Shown: one piece after another, positions 1 through 9,434 of the stretch
How positions within the stretch are numbered: position 1 is the first letter of the stretch
How the letters are laid out: every line of letters begins with the position of its first letter
Source of the DNA: Coix lacryma-jobi var. lacryma-jobi
Lineage: Eukaryota > Streptophyta > Magnoliopsida > Poales > Poaceae
DNA: 64,000 nt
Reading direction: 5' to 3'
Assembly: GCA_009763385.1 (NCBI GenBank)
Contig: VDCT01000088.1
Span: forward strand, 62,001 to 126,000
The notes under the pieces: model-generated
The model's database searches: none
Seen by the model: the letters and a program-made list of their open reading frames with translations, nothing else
What the model was told of the DNA's origin: nothing
Position numbers and translations under genes: made by a program

Positions 1-1175
1 GAGTCTTCCTTCATCTCCAGTTCAGGTTTTGCTCTTGTTACTCAATCATTTACTATATTCTAGTTCATCATTTCAAGTATTACTTTATTCTACTTATCAG
101 TATTGAGTGGTATACTTGATTGATTGCTTGAGTGCCTAGCTATCTTACAGTTCAATTCACTTAGCCATAGTAGTTAATCTCTAGTGAGCTTAGTGTTTGA
201 TCTTTGCCAATAGGTTGCTTAGTTAGTTTAGTGTTTATCTTATTAAGTCAAGTGTTTGCTCTGACGTCCGCAAGGGTGTCTCTATTCAAAGCTAGGGTAG
301 AGATAGTTAGAATATAGTTAAGCGTGGTGCTTAGTTATAGACTTACCTTCAGATACGGCTGGACCCCCGGATAGCGGTGGTAGCAAGCAGGTGGTGACAG
401 CCCTGTGCGCCTTGAATTCCACCACGTAGTTGGCCCAGTTTAACAGTAAGGCTCGTTGTGCTAGCGTTCAACCTAAGTAAGTGGTAAAGGCTAGTACACC
501 TCGATACTTGACAAGATAGGAATAAAACTATACTCAACTTAGTTGCTTTATTGTCTTTTGCCTGCCTTGCTTCGAAACTATCTTGCTTTGTAGTTATCTA
601 GGATTAGTTACCAGTAGTTAGTAGTTAGTAGTTAGTTAGTTATCTTAGTTATCCCTTAGTTATCCTATTCCATTTATCAACCTATCCATCCACCTTACCT
701 TAGCCATCCAATTCATCCTTACCTAGCCATCCATATATTCTTTCTAGCCTCTCTTCTCCCCTTTTCCCTTTTCTCTTTTCTTCGACTCTCATCCCCTCCT
801 TGACTCAACTCATACACCACCCTAGCCTTCCCTTGGGATCAAATAAATCGACACCTGGTACTCCCAGGAGAAGTGCTACTACGATAGTTCTGTGCGCTTG
901 CAGAATCTCCTCCTGGTAGATTGCATTCTCGCTAGCTAGCTCCTACTAGTGTCGGGACTGACAACCCCGCTTGGCATTAGTAGATAGCTGCTTTGGCTCC
1001 ACTCCTTTAGGTATAGTGACCGGTCTTGCTTCAAGCATTTCTGACGCCGTTGCCGGGGATAGACTCCATAGTCTACTCCTAGTAACAACGTTAGCAAGTG
1101 CCAACAAGCATTCCTGGGCCGTTACCGGGGATAGTTGCCTAGCTCTATCTTTAGTGAAGCTAAGAACTACCAACA
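1..1175 (+). repeat. E1 5' LTR (3' part only)
   Basis: The sequence is collinear with the LTR at 59752-60926 and with 3307-5335, ending in the same ...ACTACCAACA. The left part including the promoter lies outside the window. An uninterrupted LTR of this family is about 1.98-2.03 kb. Small ORFs inside it recur in every LTR copy because the LTRs are copies of each other, not because they are genes. Confidence 0.9.
1042..1131 (+). other. two PBS-like fossil motifs inside E1 U5
   Basis: TGACGCCGTTGCCGGGGA (1042-1059) differs from the E5 primer-binding site TGGCGCCGTTGCCGGGGA by one base. TGGGCCGTTACCGGGGA (1115-1131) differs by one gap and one substitution. Both are preceded by CAAGCATTYC, exactly as the true PBS is preceded by the LTR end plus AGCATTTC. 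They look like old LTR-end/PBS junctions now buried in the LTR. Confidence 0.75.
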
Positions 1176-1636
1176 CTGATCAATCCACTTGCTATGTAGA
1201 AGGAATAGTCAATGATTTACCTGTTCATATTAGGGGTTCATATGTTCCTACTGATTTCATAATACTAGATATGGGAAATAGGAAAGATGTGCCTCTAATC
1301 TTAGGTAGACCCTTCTTGAACACTATTGATGCTTGCATATATGTGGGAAGTGGTAAAATGCAAATGACATTAGGAGGGAGGAAGGAAATATTCTCTTTTT
1401 CCCGTGGTCCCGCATATGCCGCTAACATGCAGGAAGCAAAACCCGTTCGTACCAAGAAGTGGAGCCCAAGAACAAGGTGGAACAGAAAGAAAGAACCACC
1501 TCCTCCTGAGTTGAGTAATTCACATAACAAAGGAGAGGTGCCAGAAGAAGAAGAACCTGATGAAGTACTGAGAGAAGAAGTGCCCAAGGAAGATGAAGAA
1601 GATCCACCCGATAAGGATGAAACTCCATGGATCTAA
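1176..1636 (+). pseudogene. aspartic protease C-terminal part and acidic tail (E1)
   Basis: This is the C-terminal half of a retropepsin-like protease of Athila type. It has the strand ending VNDLPVHIRGSYV, the LGRPFLNT motif, then a charged tail rich in Glu, Lys and Pro that ends with TAA-like termination at 1634-1636. The active-site DLGSS present in E5 (56699) is missing because the internal region begins abruptly at CTGATCAATCC directly after the LTR end. The frame is open back into the LTR, giving a fortuitous 221-codon ORF (971-1636). It cannot be an active protease. The protein is 80-90% similar by eye to E5 56770-57046. Confidence 0.8.
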
Positions 1637-3267
1637 GGTATGGATTTACTTTTAATTTTTTTTATTTCCCTTCAATTTTCCCTTTTTCAAATAAATAACA
1701 TATGTCATGCATGTAACTAAAAAAATCAGTTATCATTAGTTATATGCATAGGTATATGTTAACTTAGTTAGAATAATAAAACAACATCATAGGATAGTTT
1801 CCCTTTTTTTCACAACATTAGATAGTTTCCCTTTTTAATAAAATGAGAACAAGAGCTCCGACTTAGAAGAAGAAGATCCTTCACCAAGCAAGAAGCCAGC
1901 TTGAGGGAGACTCCCACTCCGATAAGGTATGTCTCAAGCCTACACTTTACATTCAGTTCTTAAATTCTATATCTTTTGAATGTCACATGCTTGCCTAAAT
2001 AACCATTCCATGAATCAAATTGATAAAATCTGCTTAAATAAGTTGAAACCTGAATAAGATTTGAAATATGTCATGCAAATGCTATTGTTATGGTTTGAAT
2101 AACTGGTCTTATCTAAGTTGTAGCTTTTGTGGGTTGCACATGCTTTAACTGAAATCATGCTTAGTGAATAAAGTTAGTAAGAAATGGAGTAATTCTTTAA
2201 ACTTGCTAAAGTGAAATTAGGACTTAATCTGGAGGATTACTTTTAAAATCATGAAAACCTTGCTAAAAGTTCCTCCTGGATTTTATCCCATCCTACCACC
2301 AGCCAAATATTTGTTAGTCATTAGTCAAAACCACAAAGAGCTTTGTTTGTGCTGAGCTTTGTTAGACCTCATAGATCTTAGTAGAGAAGCTTATCATATC
2401 TTTTGAATCAAGATTCACACACACCCACCATAAATTGCCTACTTTCCACTTTGGAAGTTTGCAACCACCAAATAAATTGCTTATTCTCTACACCAGAGAT
2501 ATGCAATACCTTGTCAAACGTCCCATTGCTAGCCTTATGCTATTCCTACACTAGGAATAAGCATTTCTCTCCCTTTCCCTACTCATTTCAAAAATCCTTT
2601 CCTATAGATATCTGGGGAAATCTAGAGCTAAAAAAAGAGAGTGAGCAAAGTAGCTCAAAAGAGGACTATGTCCTAAGAAAATGTGAGGACACATCTTTTG
2701 TCTACTCACTATGTATTCAAAAAAGAGAGAGAGAGAGAGAGAATTATCATTAGCTCTAGACCCCAGAAATTAACTAGGAAGGATTATGAAATATCTCTCT
2801 ATACACTTCCACATAACCACACATGCACATCTTGATCAATTTTTATGATTTGCTGCTCCTTATGATCTGAGTGTCTAGCTTAGCAATAAACATCAGGCAA
2901 TTTGCTCATGATTCTTAGCCTACCTATAACTCCACATATCATTCTTTAGAAATAGGAGAGGCTACATTTTGGCCTAAGTGAGGATTTAAACACCATTGAG
3001 TGATTGCGTGAATCTTGGAGGACTTAAGCAAGTTGTTATCTTTTGAAAACCTTGAAAAAACTCCAGACAGAATCCTAGTCAAACCTAAGCAAGATAAAAG
3101 TTTCCTATCTACTACTTTATTTCACTCTTGCATGTTTGAAGTGAAAAGCCATAAGCCCCACATTGCTATGATTTATGATACATGCTAAGTTATTTCTCAC
3201 TATACAATATGCACTTGCATACATCTTAATGTGCTATCTTTTTCATGCTCAATGCTTAAACCGCATT
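1637..3267 (+). other. E1 internal non-coding region
   Basis: AT-rich, without a recognisable protein. It is collinear with E5 57240-58911, so the lack of reverse transcriptase, RNase H and integrase is a shared trait of the family, not a local deletion. It contains runs resembling untranslated leader sequence (for example around 1850-1930, a repeat of GAAGAAG) and a GA microsatellite. No function can be assigned. Confidence 0.7.
2725..2742 (+). repeat. (GA)9 microsatellite
   Basis: Nine GA units. The homologous site in E5 (about 58376-58388) carries fewer units, so the tract has changed length since the copies diverged. Confidence 0.95.
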
Positions 3268-3306
3268 GTTGCTCGAGGACGAGCAACAGGTTAGCTTGGG
3301 GGAGCT
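3268..3306 (+). other. E1 hairpin plus polypurine tract
   Basis: A perfect inverted repeat GTTGCTCG/CGAGCAAC (3268-3275 and 3280-3287, loop AGGA) is followed by AGCTTGGGGGAGCT directly before the LTR start TGTTGATGG. The purine run is the plus-strand primer of the element. The same hairpin-PPT block occurs in E5 at 58911-58949. Confidence 0.85.
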
Positions 3307-3517
3307 TGTTGATGGTCCTTAAACACCTATTTTACCATCAACATTTTACCCTAAAGTTCACCAAAAAGGCATGAAATGTAGTCAAATAGGTTTCAAACTA
3401 ACCAAATTCCACATGTCCATAGAATTCTATTTGAATGCAGGAATTTGGACCAAATTTGAAGAATGGACCCACCAGGAGACAAGCCCACTCACCAGGACCC
3501 ATTTGGGCCCGAGTGGG

Positions 3518-3834
3518 GTGGCGCCCGCCAGCCAGAGGTGGCGCCCGCCACCCAAAAGTGGCGCCCGCCACTTGGAGAGGCCCAACTCGCCCCCTTGCCA
3601 CGTCACTGATCCGTGTGACCATCCCAAGGCCAAATCTTGGCCCTTGGTCACTAGGTTAGTGGCATCGGACGACTCAGGATGGAATGGCGTGGATCAAGGA
3701 AGGATGACGGTTACTTGGACATGCAATTGACCTACCAATCGCCTCTCTGGAGCTCCTGGATGCCGTTGAAGCCAAGGTGGTGCATCCAACGGTGAGGGAG
3801 GTGGCGACCGCCACCTAGGGCTGGCGCCCGCCAC
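3518..3834 (+). repeat. GTGGCGCCCGCCAC hairpin cluster in U3
   Basis: Five copies of a self-complementary 14-mer (GTGGCG, two-base loop, CGCCAC), three at 3518-3571 and two at 3801-3834. Equivalent clusters stand in the E5 LTRs (20065-20125, 39761-39800, 59155-59215, 59440-59475). They are CpG-rich and lie 60-380 bases before the TATA box. Confidence 0.8.
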
Positions 3835-3894
3835 TAGGGTTAGCCCTAGGTCGGCTGGCTGCCCCCTATAAGTACCCCCCTCACTCCTCAAGAC

Positions 3895-3902
3895 TATATA
3901 TA
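3895..3902 (+). promoter_or_regulatory. TATA box, E1 3' LTR
   Basis: TATATATA, corresponding to TATAAATA in the E5 LTRs (39854 and 59533). A second weaker candidate TATAAG stands at 3867. It would start the element's genomic transcript in U3/R. Confidence 0.6.
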
Positions 3903-5335
3903 CCCCCCTGGTGGCAACACTTCATTTGCACCATATCCCAAACCATCATACCACACCAAGAAGCAAGAGAAGCAAGTGAGAGTTAGGTTAGAAGCTCAGA
4001 GAGCTTAGGCAAGTAGGTTAGCTAGTAGAGAGAGTATAGCTCTAGTGCCCTCGCTACAACGCGGCTCTTAGTTTAGCACAGCTCAGCCTAAGTTCTTGGT
4101 AAAAGGAGCGTAGAGCTTGCTAAGAGAGAAGCGGGTGCGAGCGACTGGCATCGGAGGTCGGTTGATTTCCCGGCGTCTCTGGTCTAGTTTGCTCTCTTGT
4201 ATCTCAGGTACATTTATCTTTATCTCAGTATTACTTTAAGCATTACTCTCAGTATTACTTTCAGTATTACTTTATCAAGTACCTTGAGTGTGACCTAGCT
4301 ATCCTACAGTTCAATTCACTTAGCCATAGTAGTTAATCTCTAGTGTGCTTAGTGATTGATCTTTGCCAATAGGTTGCTTAGTTAGTTTAGTGTTTATCTT
4401 ATTAAGTCAAGTATTTGCTCTGACGTCCGCAAGGGTGTCTCTATTCAAAGCTAGGGTAGAGATAGTTAGAATATAGTTAAGCGTGGTGCTTAGTTATAGA
4501 CTTACCTTCAAATACGGCTGGACCCCCGGATAGCTGTGGTAGCAAGCAGGTGGTGACAGCCCTGTGCGCCTTGAATTCCACCACGTAGTTGGCCTAGTTT
4601 AACAGTAAGGCTCGTTGTGCTAGCATTCAACCTAAGTAAGTGGTAAAGGCTAGTACGCCTCGATTCTTGACAAGATAGGAATAAAACTTTACTCAACTTA
4701 GTTGCTTTATTGACTTTTGCCTGCCTTGCTTCGTAACTATCTTGCTTCGTAGTTATCTTGCTTCGTGGTCATCTAGGAGTAGTTAATAGTTACTAGTTAG
4801 TTACCTTTAGTTACCCCTTTATCTACCTATCCATCCACCTTACCTTAGCCATCCATATCATCCTTACCTATCCACCCATATATTCTTTCTAGCCTTCCAT
4901 CCTCTCTTTTCCCTTCTCCCCTTTTCCCTTTTCTCTTTTCTTAGACTCTTATCCCCTCCTTGACTCGACTCATACACCACCCTAGCCTTCCCTTGGGATC
5001 AAATAAATTGACACCTGGTACTCCCAGGCGAAGTGCTACTATGATAGTTCTGTGCGCTTGCAGAATCTCCTCTTGGTAGATTGCAATCTCTCTAGCTAGC
5101 TTCTACTAGTGTCGGGATTGACATCCCCACTTGGCATTAGTAGATAGCTGCTTTAGCTTCACTCCTTTAGGTATAGTGACCGGACTTGCTTCAAGCACGT
5201 CTGACACCGTTGCCTGGAATAGATCCCATAGTCTGCTCCTAGTAACGGCGTTGGCTAGTGTCAACAAGCATTTCTGGGCCGTTACCGGGGATAGTTGCCT
5301 AGCTCTATCTTTAGTGAAGCTAAGAACTACCAACA

Positions 5336-7485
5336 CCCATCATAATACCTGGTTATGAGCTATGCCTACATTTTGGGAATATTCTATTCTAGGAACGTTC
5401 CATCTTGGGAGTCTGCATTTTAGAGAACTAGATAAATAATCTCTTGGCTCATTGTGGGATGATCTTAATAACCTCATCATGTAATCCCTTAATGCTGCCA
5501 TTAGAGAGTGTTCCTCTATTTTTTCTGCCAGTGAGCAAGGTTTATGTTTTACTGTATTACTAGAAAAACCCCTTTGCCCTAGTTTTCTCACCAACTCCCT
5601 AAAGAAAATAGTACCACCCGATCTTGAGTATTCACCTTTTTGTTGCACTGCCCTTGTAATGAGCATAGAAAAATAATTATGAAAATATTCCTTCGGGTAT
5701 TCTTGTCACTAACCTTTCCAAATCTGGAGCAGAAAAGAACGAAGGAACAACAAACACAAGGTATGCCCAACCAATCATCATGTAACATTGAATTACATTC
5801 ATCCAATCTTGATTTGCAAAATCCAAGCTTGGGAAATAGACTTTCTAACAACATCTCTTGTCGTGTTGCTATGTTGGTTATCCCTACCTTTAAGATATGC
5901 TCATATACTAATCATGCTCTTTCATCACCATCTGAATAAATCTCTATAATACTTTCATGCTACCCTTATTCGCTATATTATATCTTTAGGTTTGGAGTAC
6001 TTTCATACATCTCTTAAATTAAGCATGGTGCCTAGTTTAGGAGTGGTGATCTTGCTTTCAAAGGCTTTTAATTTAAGCAATTAAGTTAAAATGCATTCCT
6101 AGATCAAATTAGACATGGTGTCTAGGTTGATTTTTGAGCTGATAGTATGCTATAGTGGATGTTGGATATTTTGTTGGACTAACCCCTGCAGGGAAACTTC
6201 CAATATCAATTTGGGAAAGTCCAGAGATGAACTCACACTGGAGATGAAGAAAGGCGTACAATGAACTTCAACAACTCTTGCACAATGAAGACTCAGCTCA
6301 TTCATCATGGATGAAAGAACTGTGAGTATCAAAGTTTATCTATTTTGTCTTCTACTGCAAGTTATCTTTTGCCTCGAATCATGTTAAAGTGGAGCCAACA
6401 CATAAAATACTAGTCTATGCTAAAATAATCCTAAAAACATCTTTTTATTAGCATAGATGCAAAATTACCTAAGTTGTGGATAACAACCCATGCTTCAATT
6501 CTTGCAATCCTTCGGGTATATATCCACGAACGTTATGCATGAGAGAGATTTTGTTCACCATGGTTTGGTCTAAACATTGAAGATCCAAAACTCAAACCAT
6601 AGATACACAACCTACTCTCAAATCATGAATGGTGTCCCCACTTCAAACATATTGAGGTTCTACTCACCACTTTGATCATTACAAACCACTAGATGTGTCC
6701 CAGTCGAGAAGAGATATGATCCACCACACATTCTTTGAAAGATCGTTCTGAACACCATCAATGTTATCATCTTTGCCGGACCTGGAGAGGTCAACTTTTT
6801 GATCTTTCGCTACATCTTCAACATCTATATCACTTATGAGCAGCCAAAGAGAACCAAGAGAAGACGTTGAAGGGAGAACCAACTGCCAAGAATTGAGGAG
6901 GGCATCATAAAGGATGAAGCCACTGCACCCAAGGAGTTAGAAGAGGGAGAGATAACACCTAAGCTAGCAAATCAAGAAGAACAAACCGATAAGATCTCCA
7001 TCATCTAGATACTATGAGAGGACAAGTCTCAGTTGTGACACTAAAGACAAAGACAAAGATATCATGGAGGCACTCAAGTAACAGTTCTAACTCAAGTCTC
7101 TTATCAACCCATAATTAAAGAAAAACAAGAAAGGTTGACAAGAGAAGAATGCGAAACTATCCCTACATCCTCATAGTACAAAATTGATACAAGAAAGAGA
7201 GAGGATCCTAGACAGCATACTCGAGGAACAATGTGCCTTCACTGATAAGTCAACACATAGAGAAGGAAGGTCGATACCTATAAGATGATTCCACCGTGAT
7301 CTTCTTCCTCTCAAGCACACTATGAGACAAACAAGAGAAGACAAACCAGCTAGACAAGAGAAGCTTCCACAAGGTGGTTCGACACACACACTCTTCAATG
7401 ACAAAGTAACATTTCAAGGTAAGTGACCATCACTTTAAAAGCTTCTTCTTGATTCTAGTATAAACATAAATAAAGAACAAAACAT
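5336..7485. other. AT-rich unassigned region between E1 and E2
   Basis: No LTR, TIR or convincing coding frame was found. Open frames on both strands are short (up to 108 codons) and have no recognised motif. The phrase around 6175-6200 (ACTAACCCCTGCAGGGAA) and the AT-rich style resemble non-coding internal parts of old Athila-type elements, but that is a weak impression. It is either old transposon debris or the host DNA into which E1 and E2 inserted. Confidence 0.4.
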
Positions 7486-7830
7486 GTTGCAGATACATGG
7501 GTGTATGCCGGATCTTGAGATGATGAGTGATTGTCAACTGGGATGATGCGCATGTTCTTTGGCTTGTATTGTGTAGGTGTCGAGCTCATAGACAGTTATC
7601 AAAGGTAAGGTGAAGGTCAAGTAGAGATGTGTCGTGCCGATGGACCCGGAGCAGTGAAGGGCGGACGTGAGACTTGGACTTACGGACCGGTGGCCTGAGG
7701 ATCAGCCGTGGTGGCTGACAGCCTGGGACAACGACAAGTGAAGACATGTGGGTGGACGGGGTGCACAGGCAGTGCATCCCTCTACGACGTCGGTTTGGTG
7801 GTTGAGCCACAGAAAAACCACCGAGAGGAT

Positions 7831-8053
7831 GGTTTCTAGGTTTAGGCCTCAAAACCTGGGTGCGACCGGTTTCCGAGTTTGGGCCACAAAACTCGGGCTG
7901 AGGACGGTTTCCAGGTTTGGGCCTCAAAACATGGGCACTGACGGGTTTTTGAGTTTGGGCCACAAAACTCAGGCGACAGACGACATGTTTTCCGGTTTTG
8001 GCCTCAAACCGGGGATGGCCCAGGTTTCCGGTTTCGGCCCTCAAAAACGGGGG
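7831..8053 (+). repeat. six-unit hairpin array in E2 U3
   Basis: Six imperfect units 36-45 bp apart, each GGTTTCC-GAGTTTGGGCC-CAAAACTCGG in style. Each unit is itself an inverted repeat (for example CCGAGTTT and AAAACTCGG near 7875-7900). The units alternate in the loop (GGGCCA versus GGCCTC). The array ends 190 bases before the TATA box. Confidence 0.8.
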
Positions 8054-8243
8054 AGGTCCGTAAAAAGGACGAGCGGCGCTTGGCGGCACGTGGCGACATC
8101 GGTGAGTCGCGTCGAGCCGAAGCTACCCGATGTGCGGGCGTAGCCGTCGGATCAACACAACTCGAGTTTGTCAGGAATACACTTAGGGTTAGCCCTGTTT
8201 CGCTCATTAGCAGTAGGGTAGAAGGGGAATAATTGTATTAGGT

Positions 8244-8250
8244 TATATAA
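8244..8250 (+). promoter_or_regulatory. TATA box, E2 LTR
   Basis: TATATAA followed by GGAGTGGC, in the expected middle part of the LTR; it probably drives the E2 transcript. Confidence 0.65.
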
Positions 8251-8830
8251 GGAGTGGCAACCCCTCCCTCCATTCTACCTCAGCCATTTGCTACTTTCAT
8301 TTAGGGTTTCCTGTTCTCCCACATCCCTGCTGTAGCTACTGAGATCCGTAGAGACGGCTAATCATACCTTTGTGTATTTGAATTTTGCAGAAACGGGATC
8401 GGATTCCCGTTGTCTCCTCGTGGGGACAATTTACGGCTGGAATTCGTGGTTGTGATTTGCGTTCTTGAGTTGTTCTTCGCGTTCATCTTTTCTCCACATT
8501 TTTCCCGTCGATCGATCTCACTCTTCGTTGCTCCGTTTGGAAAACCGTTTGAATCAACTTGTTCTTTGTCATGAGGGGATCGTTTCCACCGAAGGAATTC
8601 AACTCAATCCTCACAAACAAGTAGATCCGTTGGTTTTTGCATTTGGATCGATTTTCTTCCCTTTGTCTCGAATTCTTTCGATTCACCGATTTGGAGTTAG
8701 GTTCGAGCCATGATCTCTTAGGAGTAGCTCACTAACATCCTTGTGACCTCTTAGATCGAGTCTTGGCCCTAGAGCTTTTGATCCGGAGGAGATCGGTTTG
8801 AATCAGCGAAGAACAACACTGTTGTCGGGG

Positions 8831-9106
8831 GCATCGGACGCTCGGCTCGGGGACATCAGACGCTGAGTTTGTCATGTCGGACGCTTAGACGCCACGTGTC
8901 AAGAACAGCGTTTTCAAAGGAGCATCGGACGTTGGGCATCAGACGCTCTGATGACCATCGGACGCGCCGGAGCCTGCGCATCGGACGCTGAGCTTTCTCA
9001 CTGTAGCAGCGTCCGATGGTCATGCAGTAAGGTTCCAGAACTGCACATTTTGCATCGGACGCGTCCGGTGCTTGGACATCGCACGCAGGCCAACGTCCGA
9101 TGCAGC
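8831..9106 (+). repeat. GGACGC/GCGTCC repeat field in E2 LTR
   Basis: About a dozen CATCGGACGC-like words in both orientations (GCATCGGACG, CGTCCGATG) are scattered over 275 bases. A similar field with a different flank (GACCGGACGC) stands in the E4 LTR. Confidence 0.8.
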
Positions 9107-9373
9107 AATCTCTGCACTGTTTCATCCATTGTTTGGTCGTCCGACTTCAGATTTGATTTCTGGTTTTTGTGTTGGGTTTTAGAGTCGTGTAGTGTCCTGC
9201 TGTGCTTCTTGGAAGCATCCACCCTACATCTTGTGTTGTGGACACTAACGAGCTCTAGGTTTGCACTTGGGGTTGATTCTTGGGACAGTGGCGATAAGTT
9301 TCTGAAAAGAAAATTAAAGCTCCCATTCACCCCCCCTCTGGTCGCCTTTGTGTAACACTTTCGGTCCTTCAAT

Positions 9374-9385
9374 TGGTATCAGAGC
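9374..9385 (+). other. E2 primer-binding site (initiator tRNA-Met)
   Basis: TGGTATCAGAGC, the standard complement of the plant initiator tRNA-Met 3' end used by most Ty1/copia elements. It starts two bases after the LTR end at 9371. Confidence 0.95.
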
Positions 9386-9434
9386 GGGTTAAGGATCTTT
9401 CACCTTAGCCGGTTCCAGATCCACAGAAGGCGAC

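Larger units (their letters stand above)
1..5335 (+). mobile_element. E1: Athila-like LTR retrotransposon without pol, 5' edge outside window
   Basis: Two LTRs of one family (1-1175, incomplete on the left, and 3307-5335) flank about 2.1 kb of internal DNA. The internal DNA holds only a protease remnant and a long non-coding tract ending in a polypurine tract. The family matches E5 (19856-60926) throughout, including the non-coding part. The flank after the element is CCCAT (5336-5340); the other TSD copy is outside the window. Compared with E5, the whole stretch from the PBS through gag to the protease active site is missing. Athila-like assignment rests on the tRNA-Asp PBS, gag style and DLGSS/LGRPFLNT protease of the sister copy E5. 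Confidence 0.85.
3307..5335 (+). repeat. E1 3' LTR (2029 bp)
   Basis: Begins TGTTGATGG after the PPT and ends ACTACCAACA. It contains a U3 cluster of GTGGCG/CGCCAC hairpin motifs, a TATA region and two buried PBS-like motifs (5202-5219, 5275-5291). It is the only complete, uninterrupted LTR of E1 in the window. Confidence 0.93.
7486..9371 (+). repeat. E2 5' LTR (left edge approximate)
   Basis: It ends ...GGTCCTTCA two bases before the PBS. The C-rich end (CATTCACCCCCCCTCTGG) is typical of SIRE-type LTRs and is the reverse complement style of the E4 LTR end at 18594. It contains a hairpin array in U3, a TATA box and a GGACGC repeat field in R/U5. The start was not proven because no second E2 LTR is in view. 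Confidence 0.7.

Noticed and set aside
349..537. 62-codon minus-strand ORF in the LTR (also 4508-4696)
   Set aside because: Short, only LTR-shared and damaged in other copies; no sign of a gene.
946..1176. 76-codon minus-strand ORF starting MLVVLSFTKD, repeated at 5106-5336, 41343-41573 and 60697-60939
   Set aside because: It recurs because the LTRs are copies of one another. It runs over the fossil PBS region and has no domain, promoter or codon evidence.
3371..3891. Overlapping ORFs on both strands in the GC-rich U3 of the E1 LTR
   Set aside because: They reflect the GTGGCG/CGCCAC words, which have few stops. No homologous protein is recognised.
8465..9372. ORFs of 82-134 codons in the E2 LTR
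   Set aside because: They lie in R/U5 between TATA box and PBS, on both strands, and cover the GGACGC repeats; no domain.
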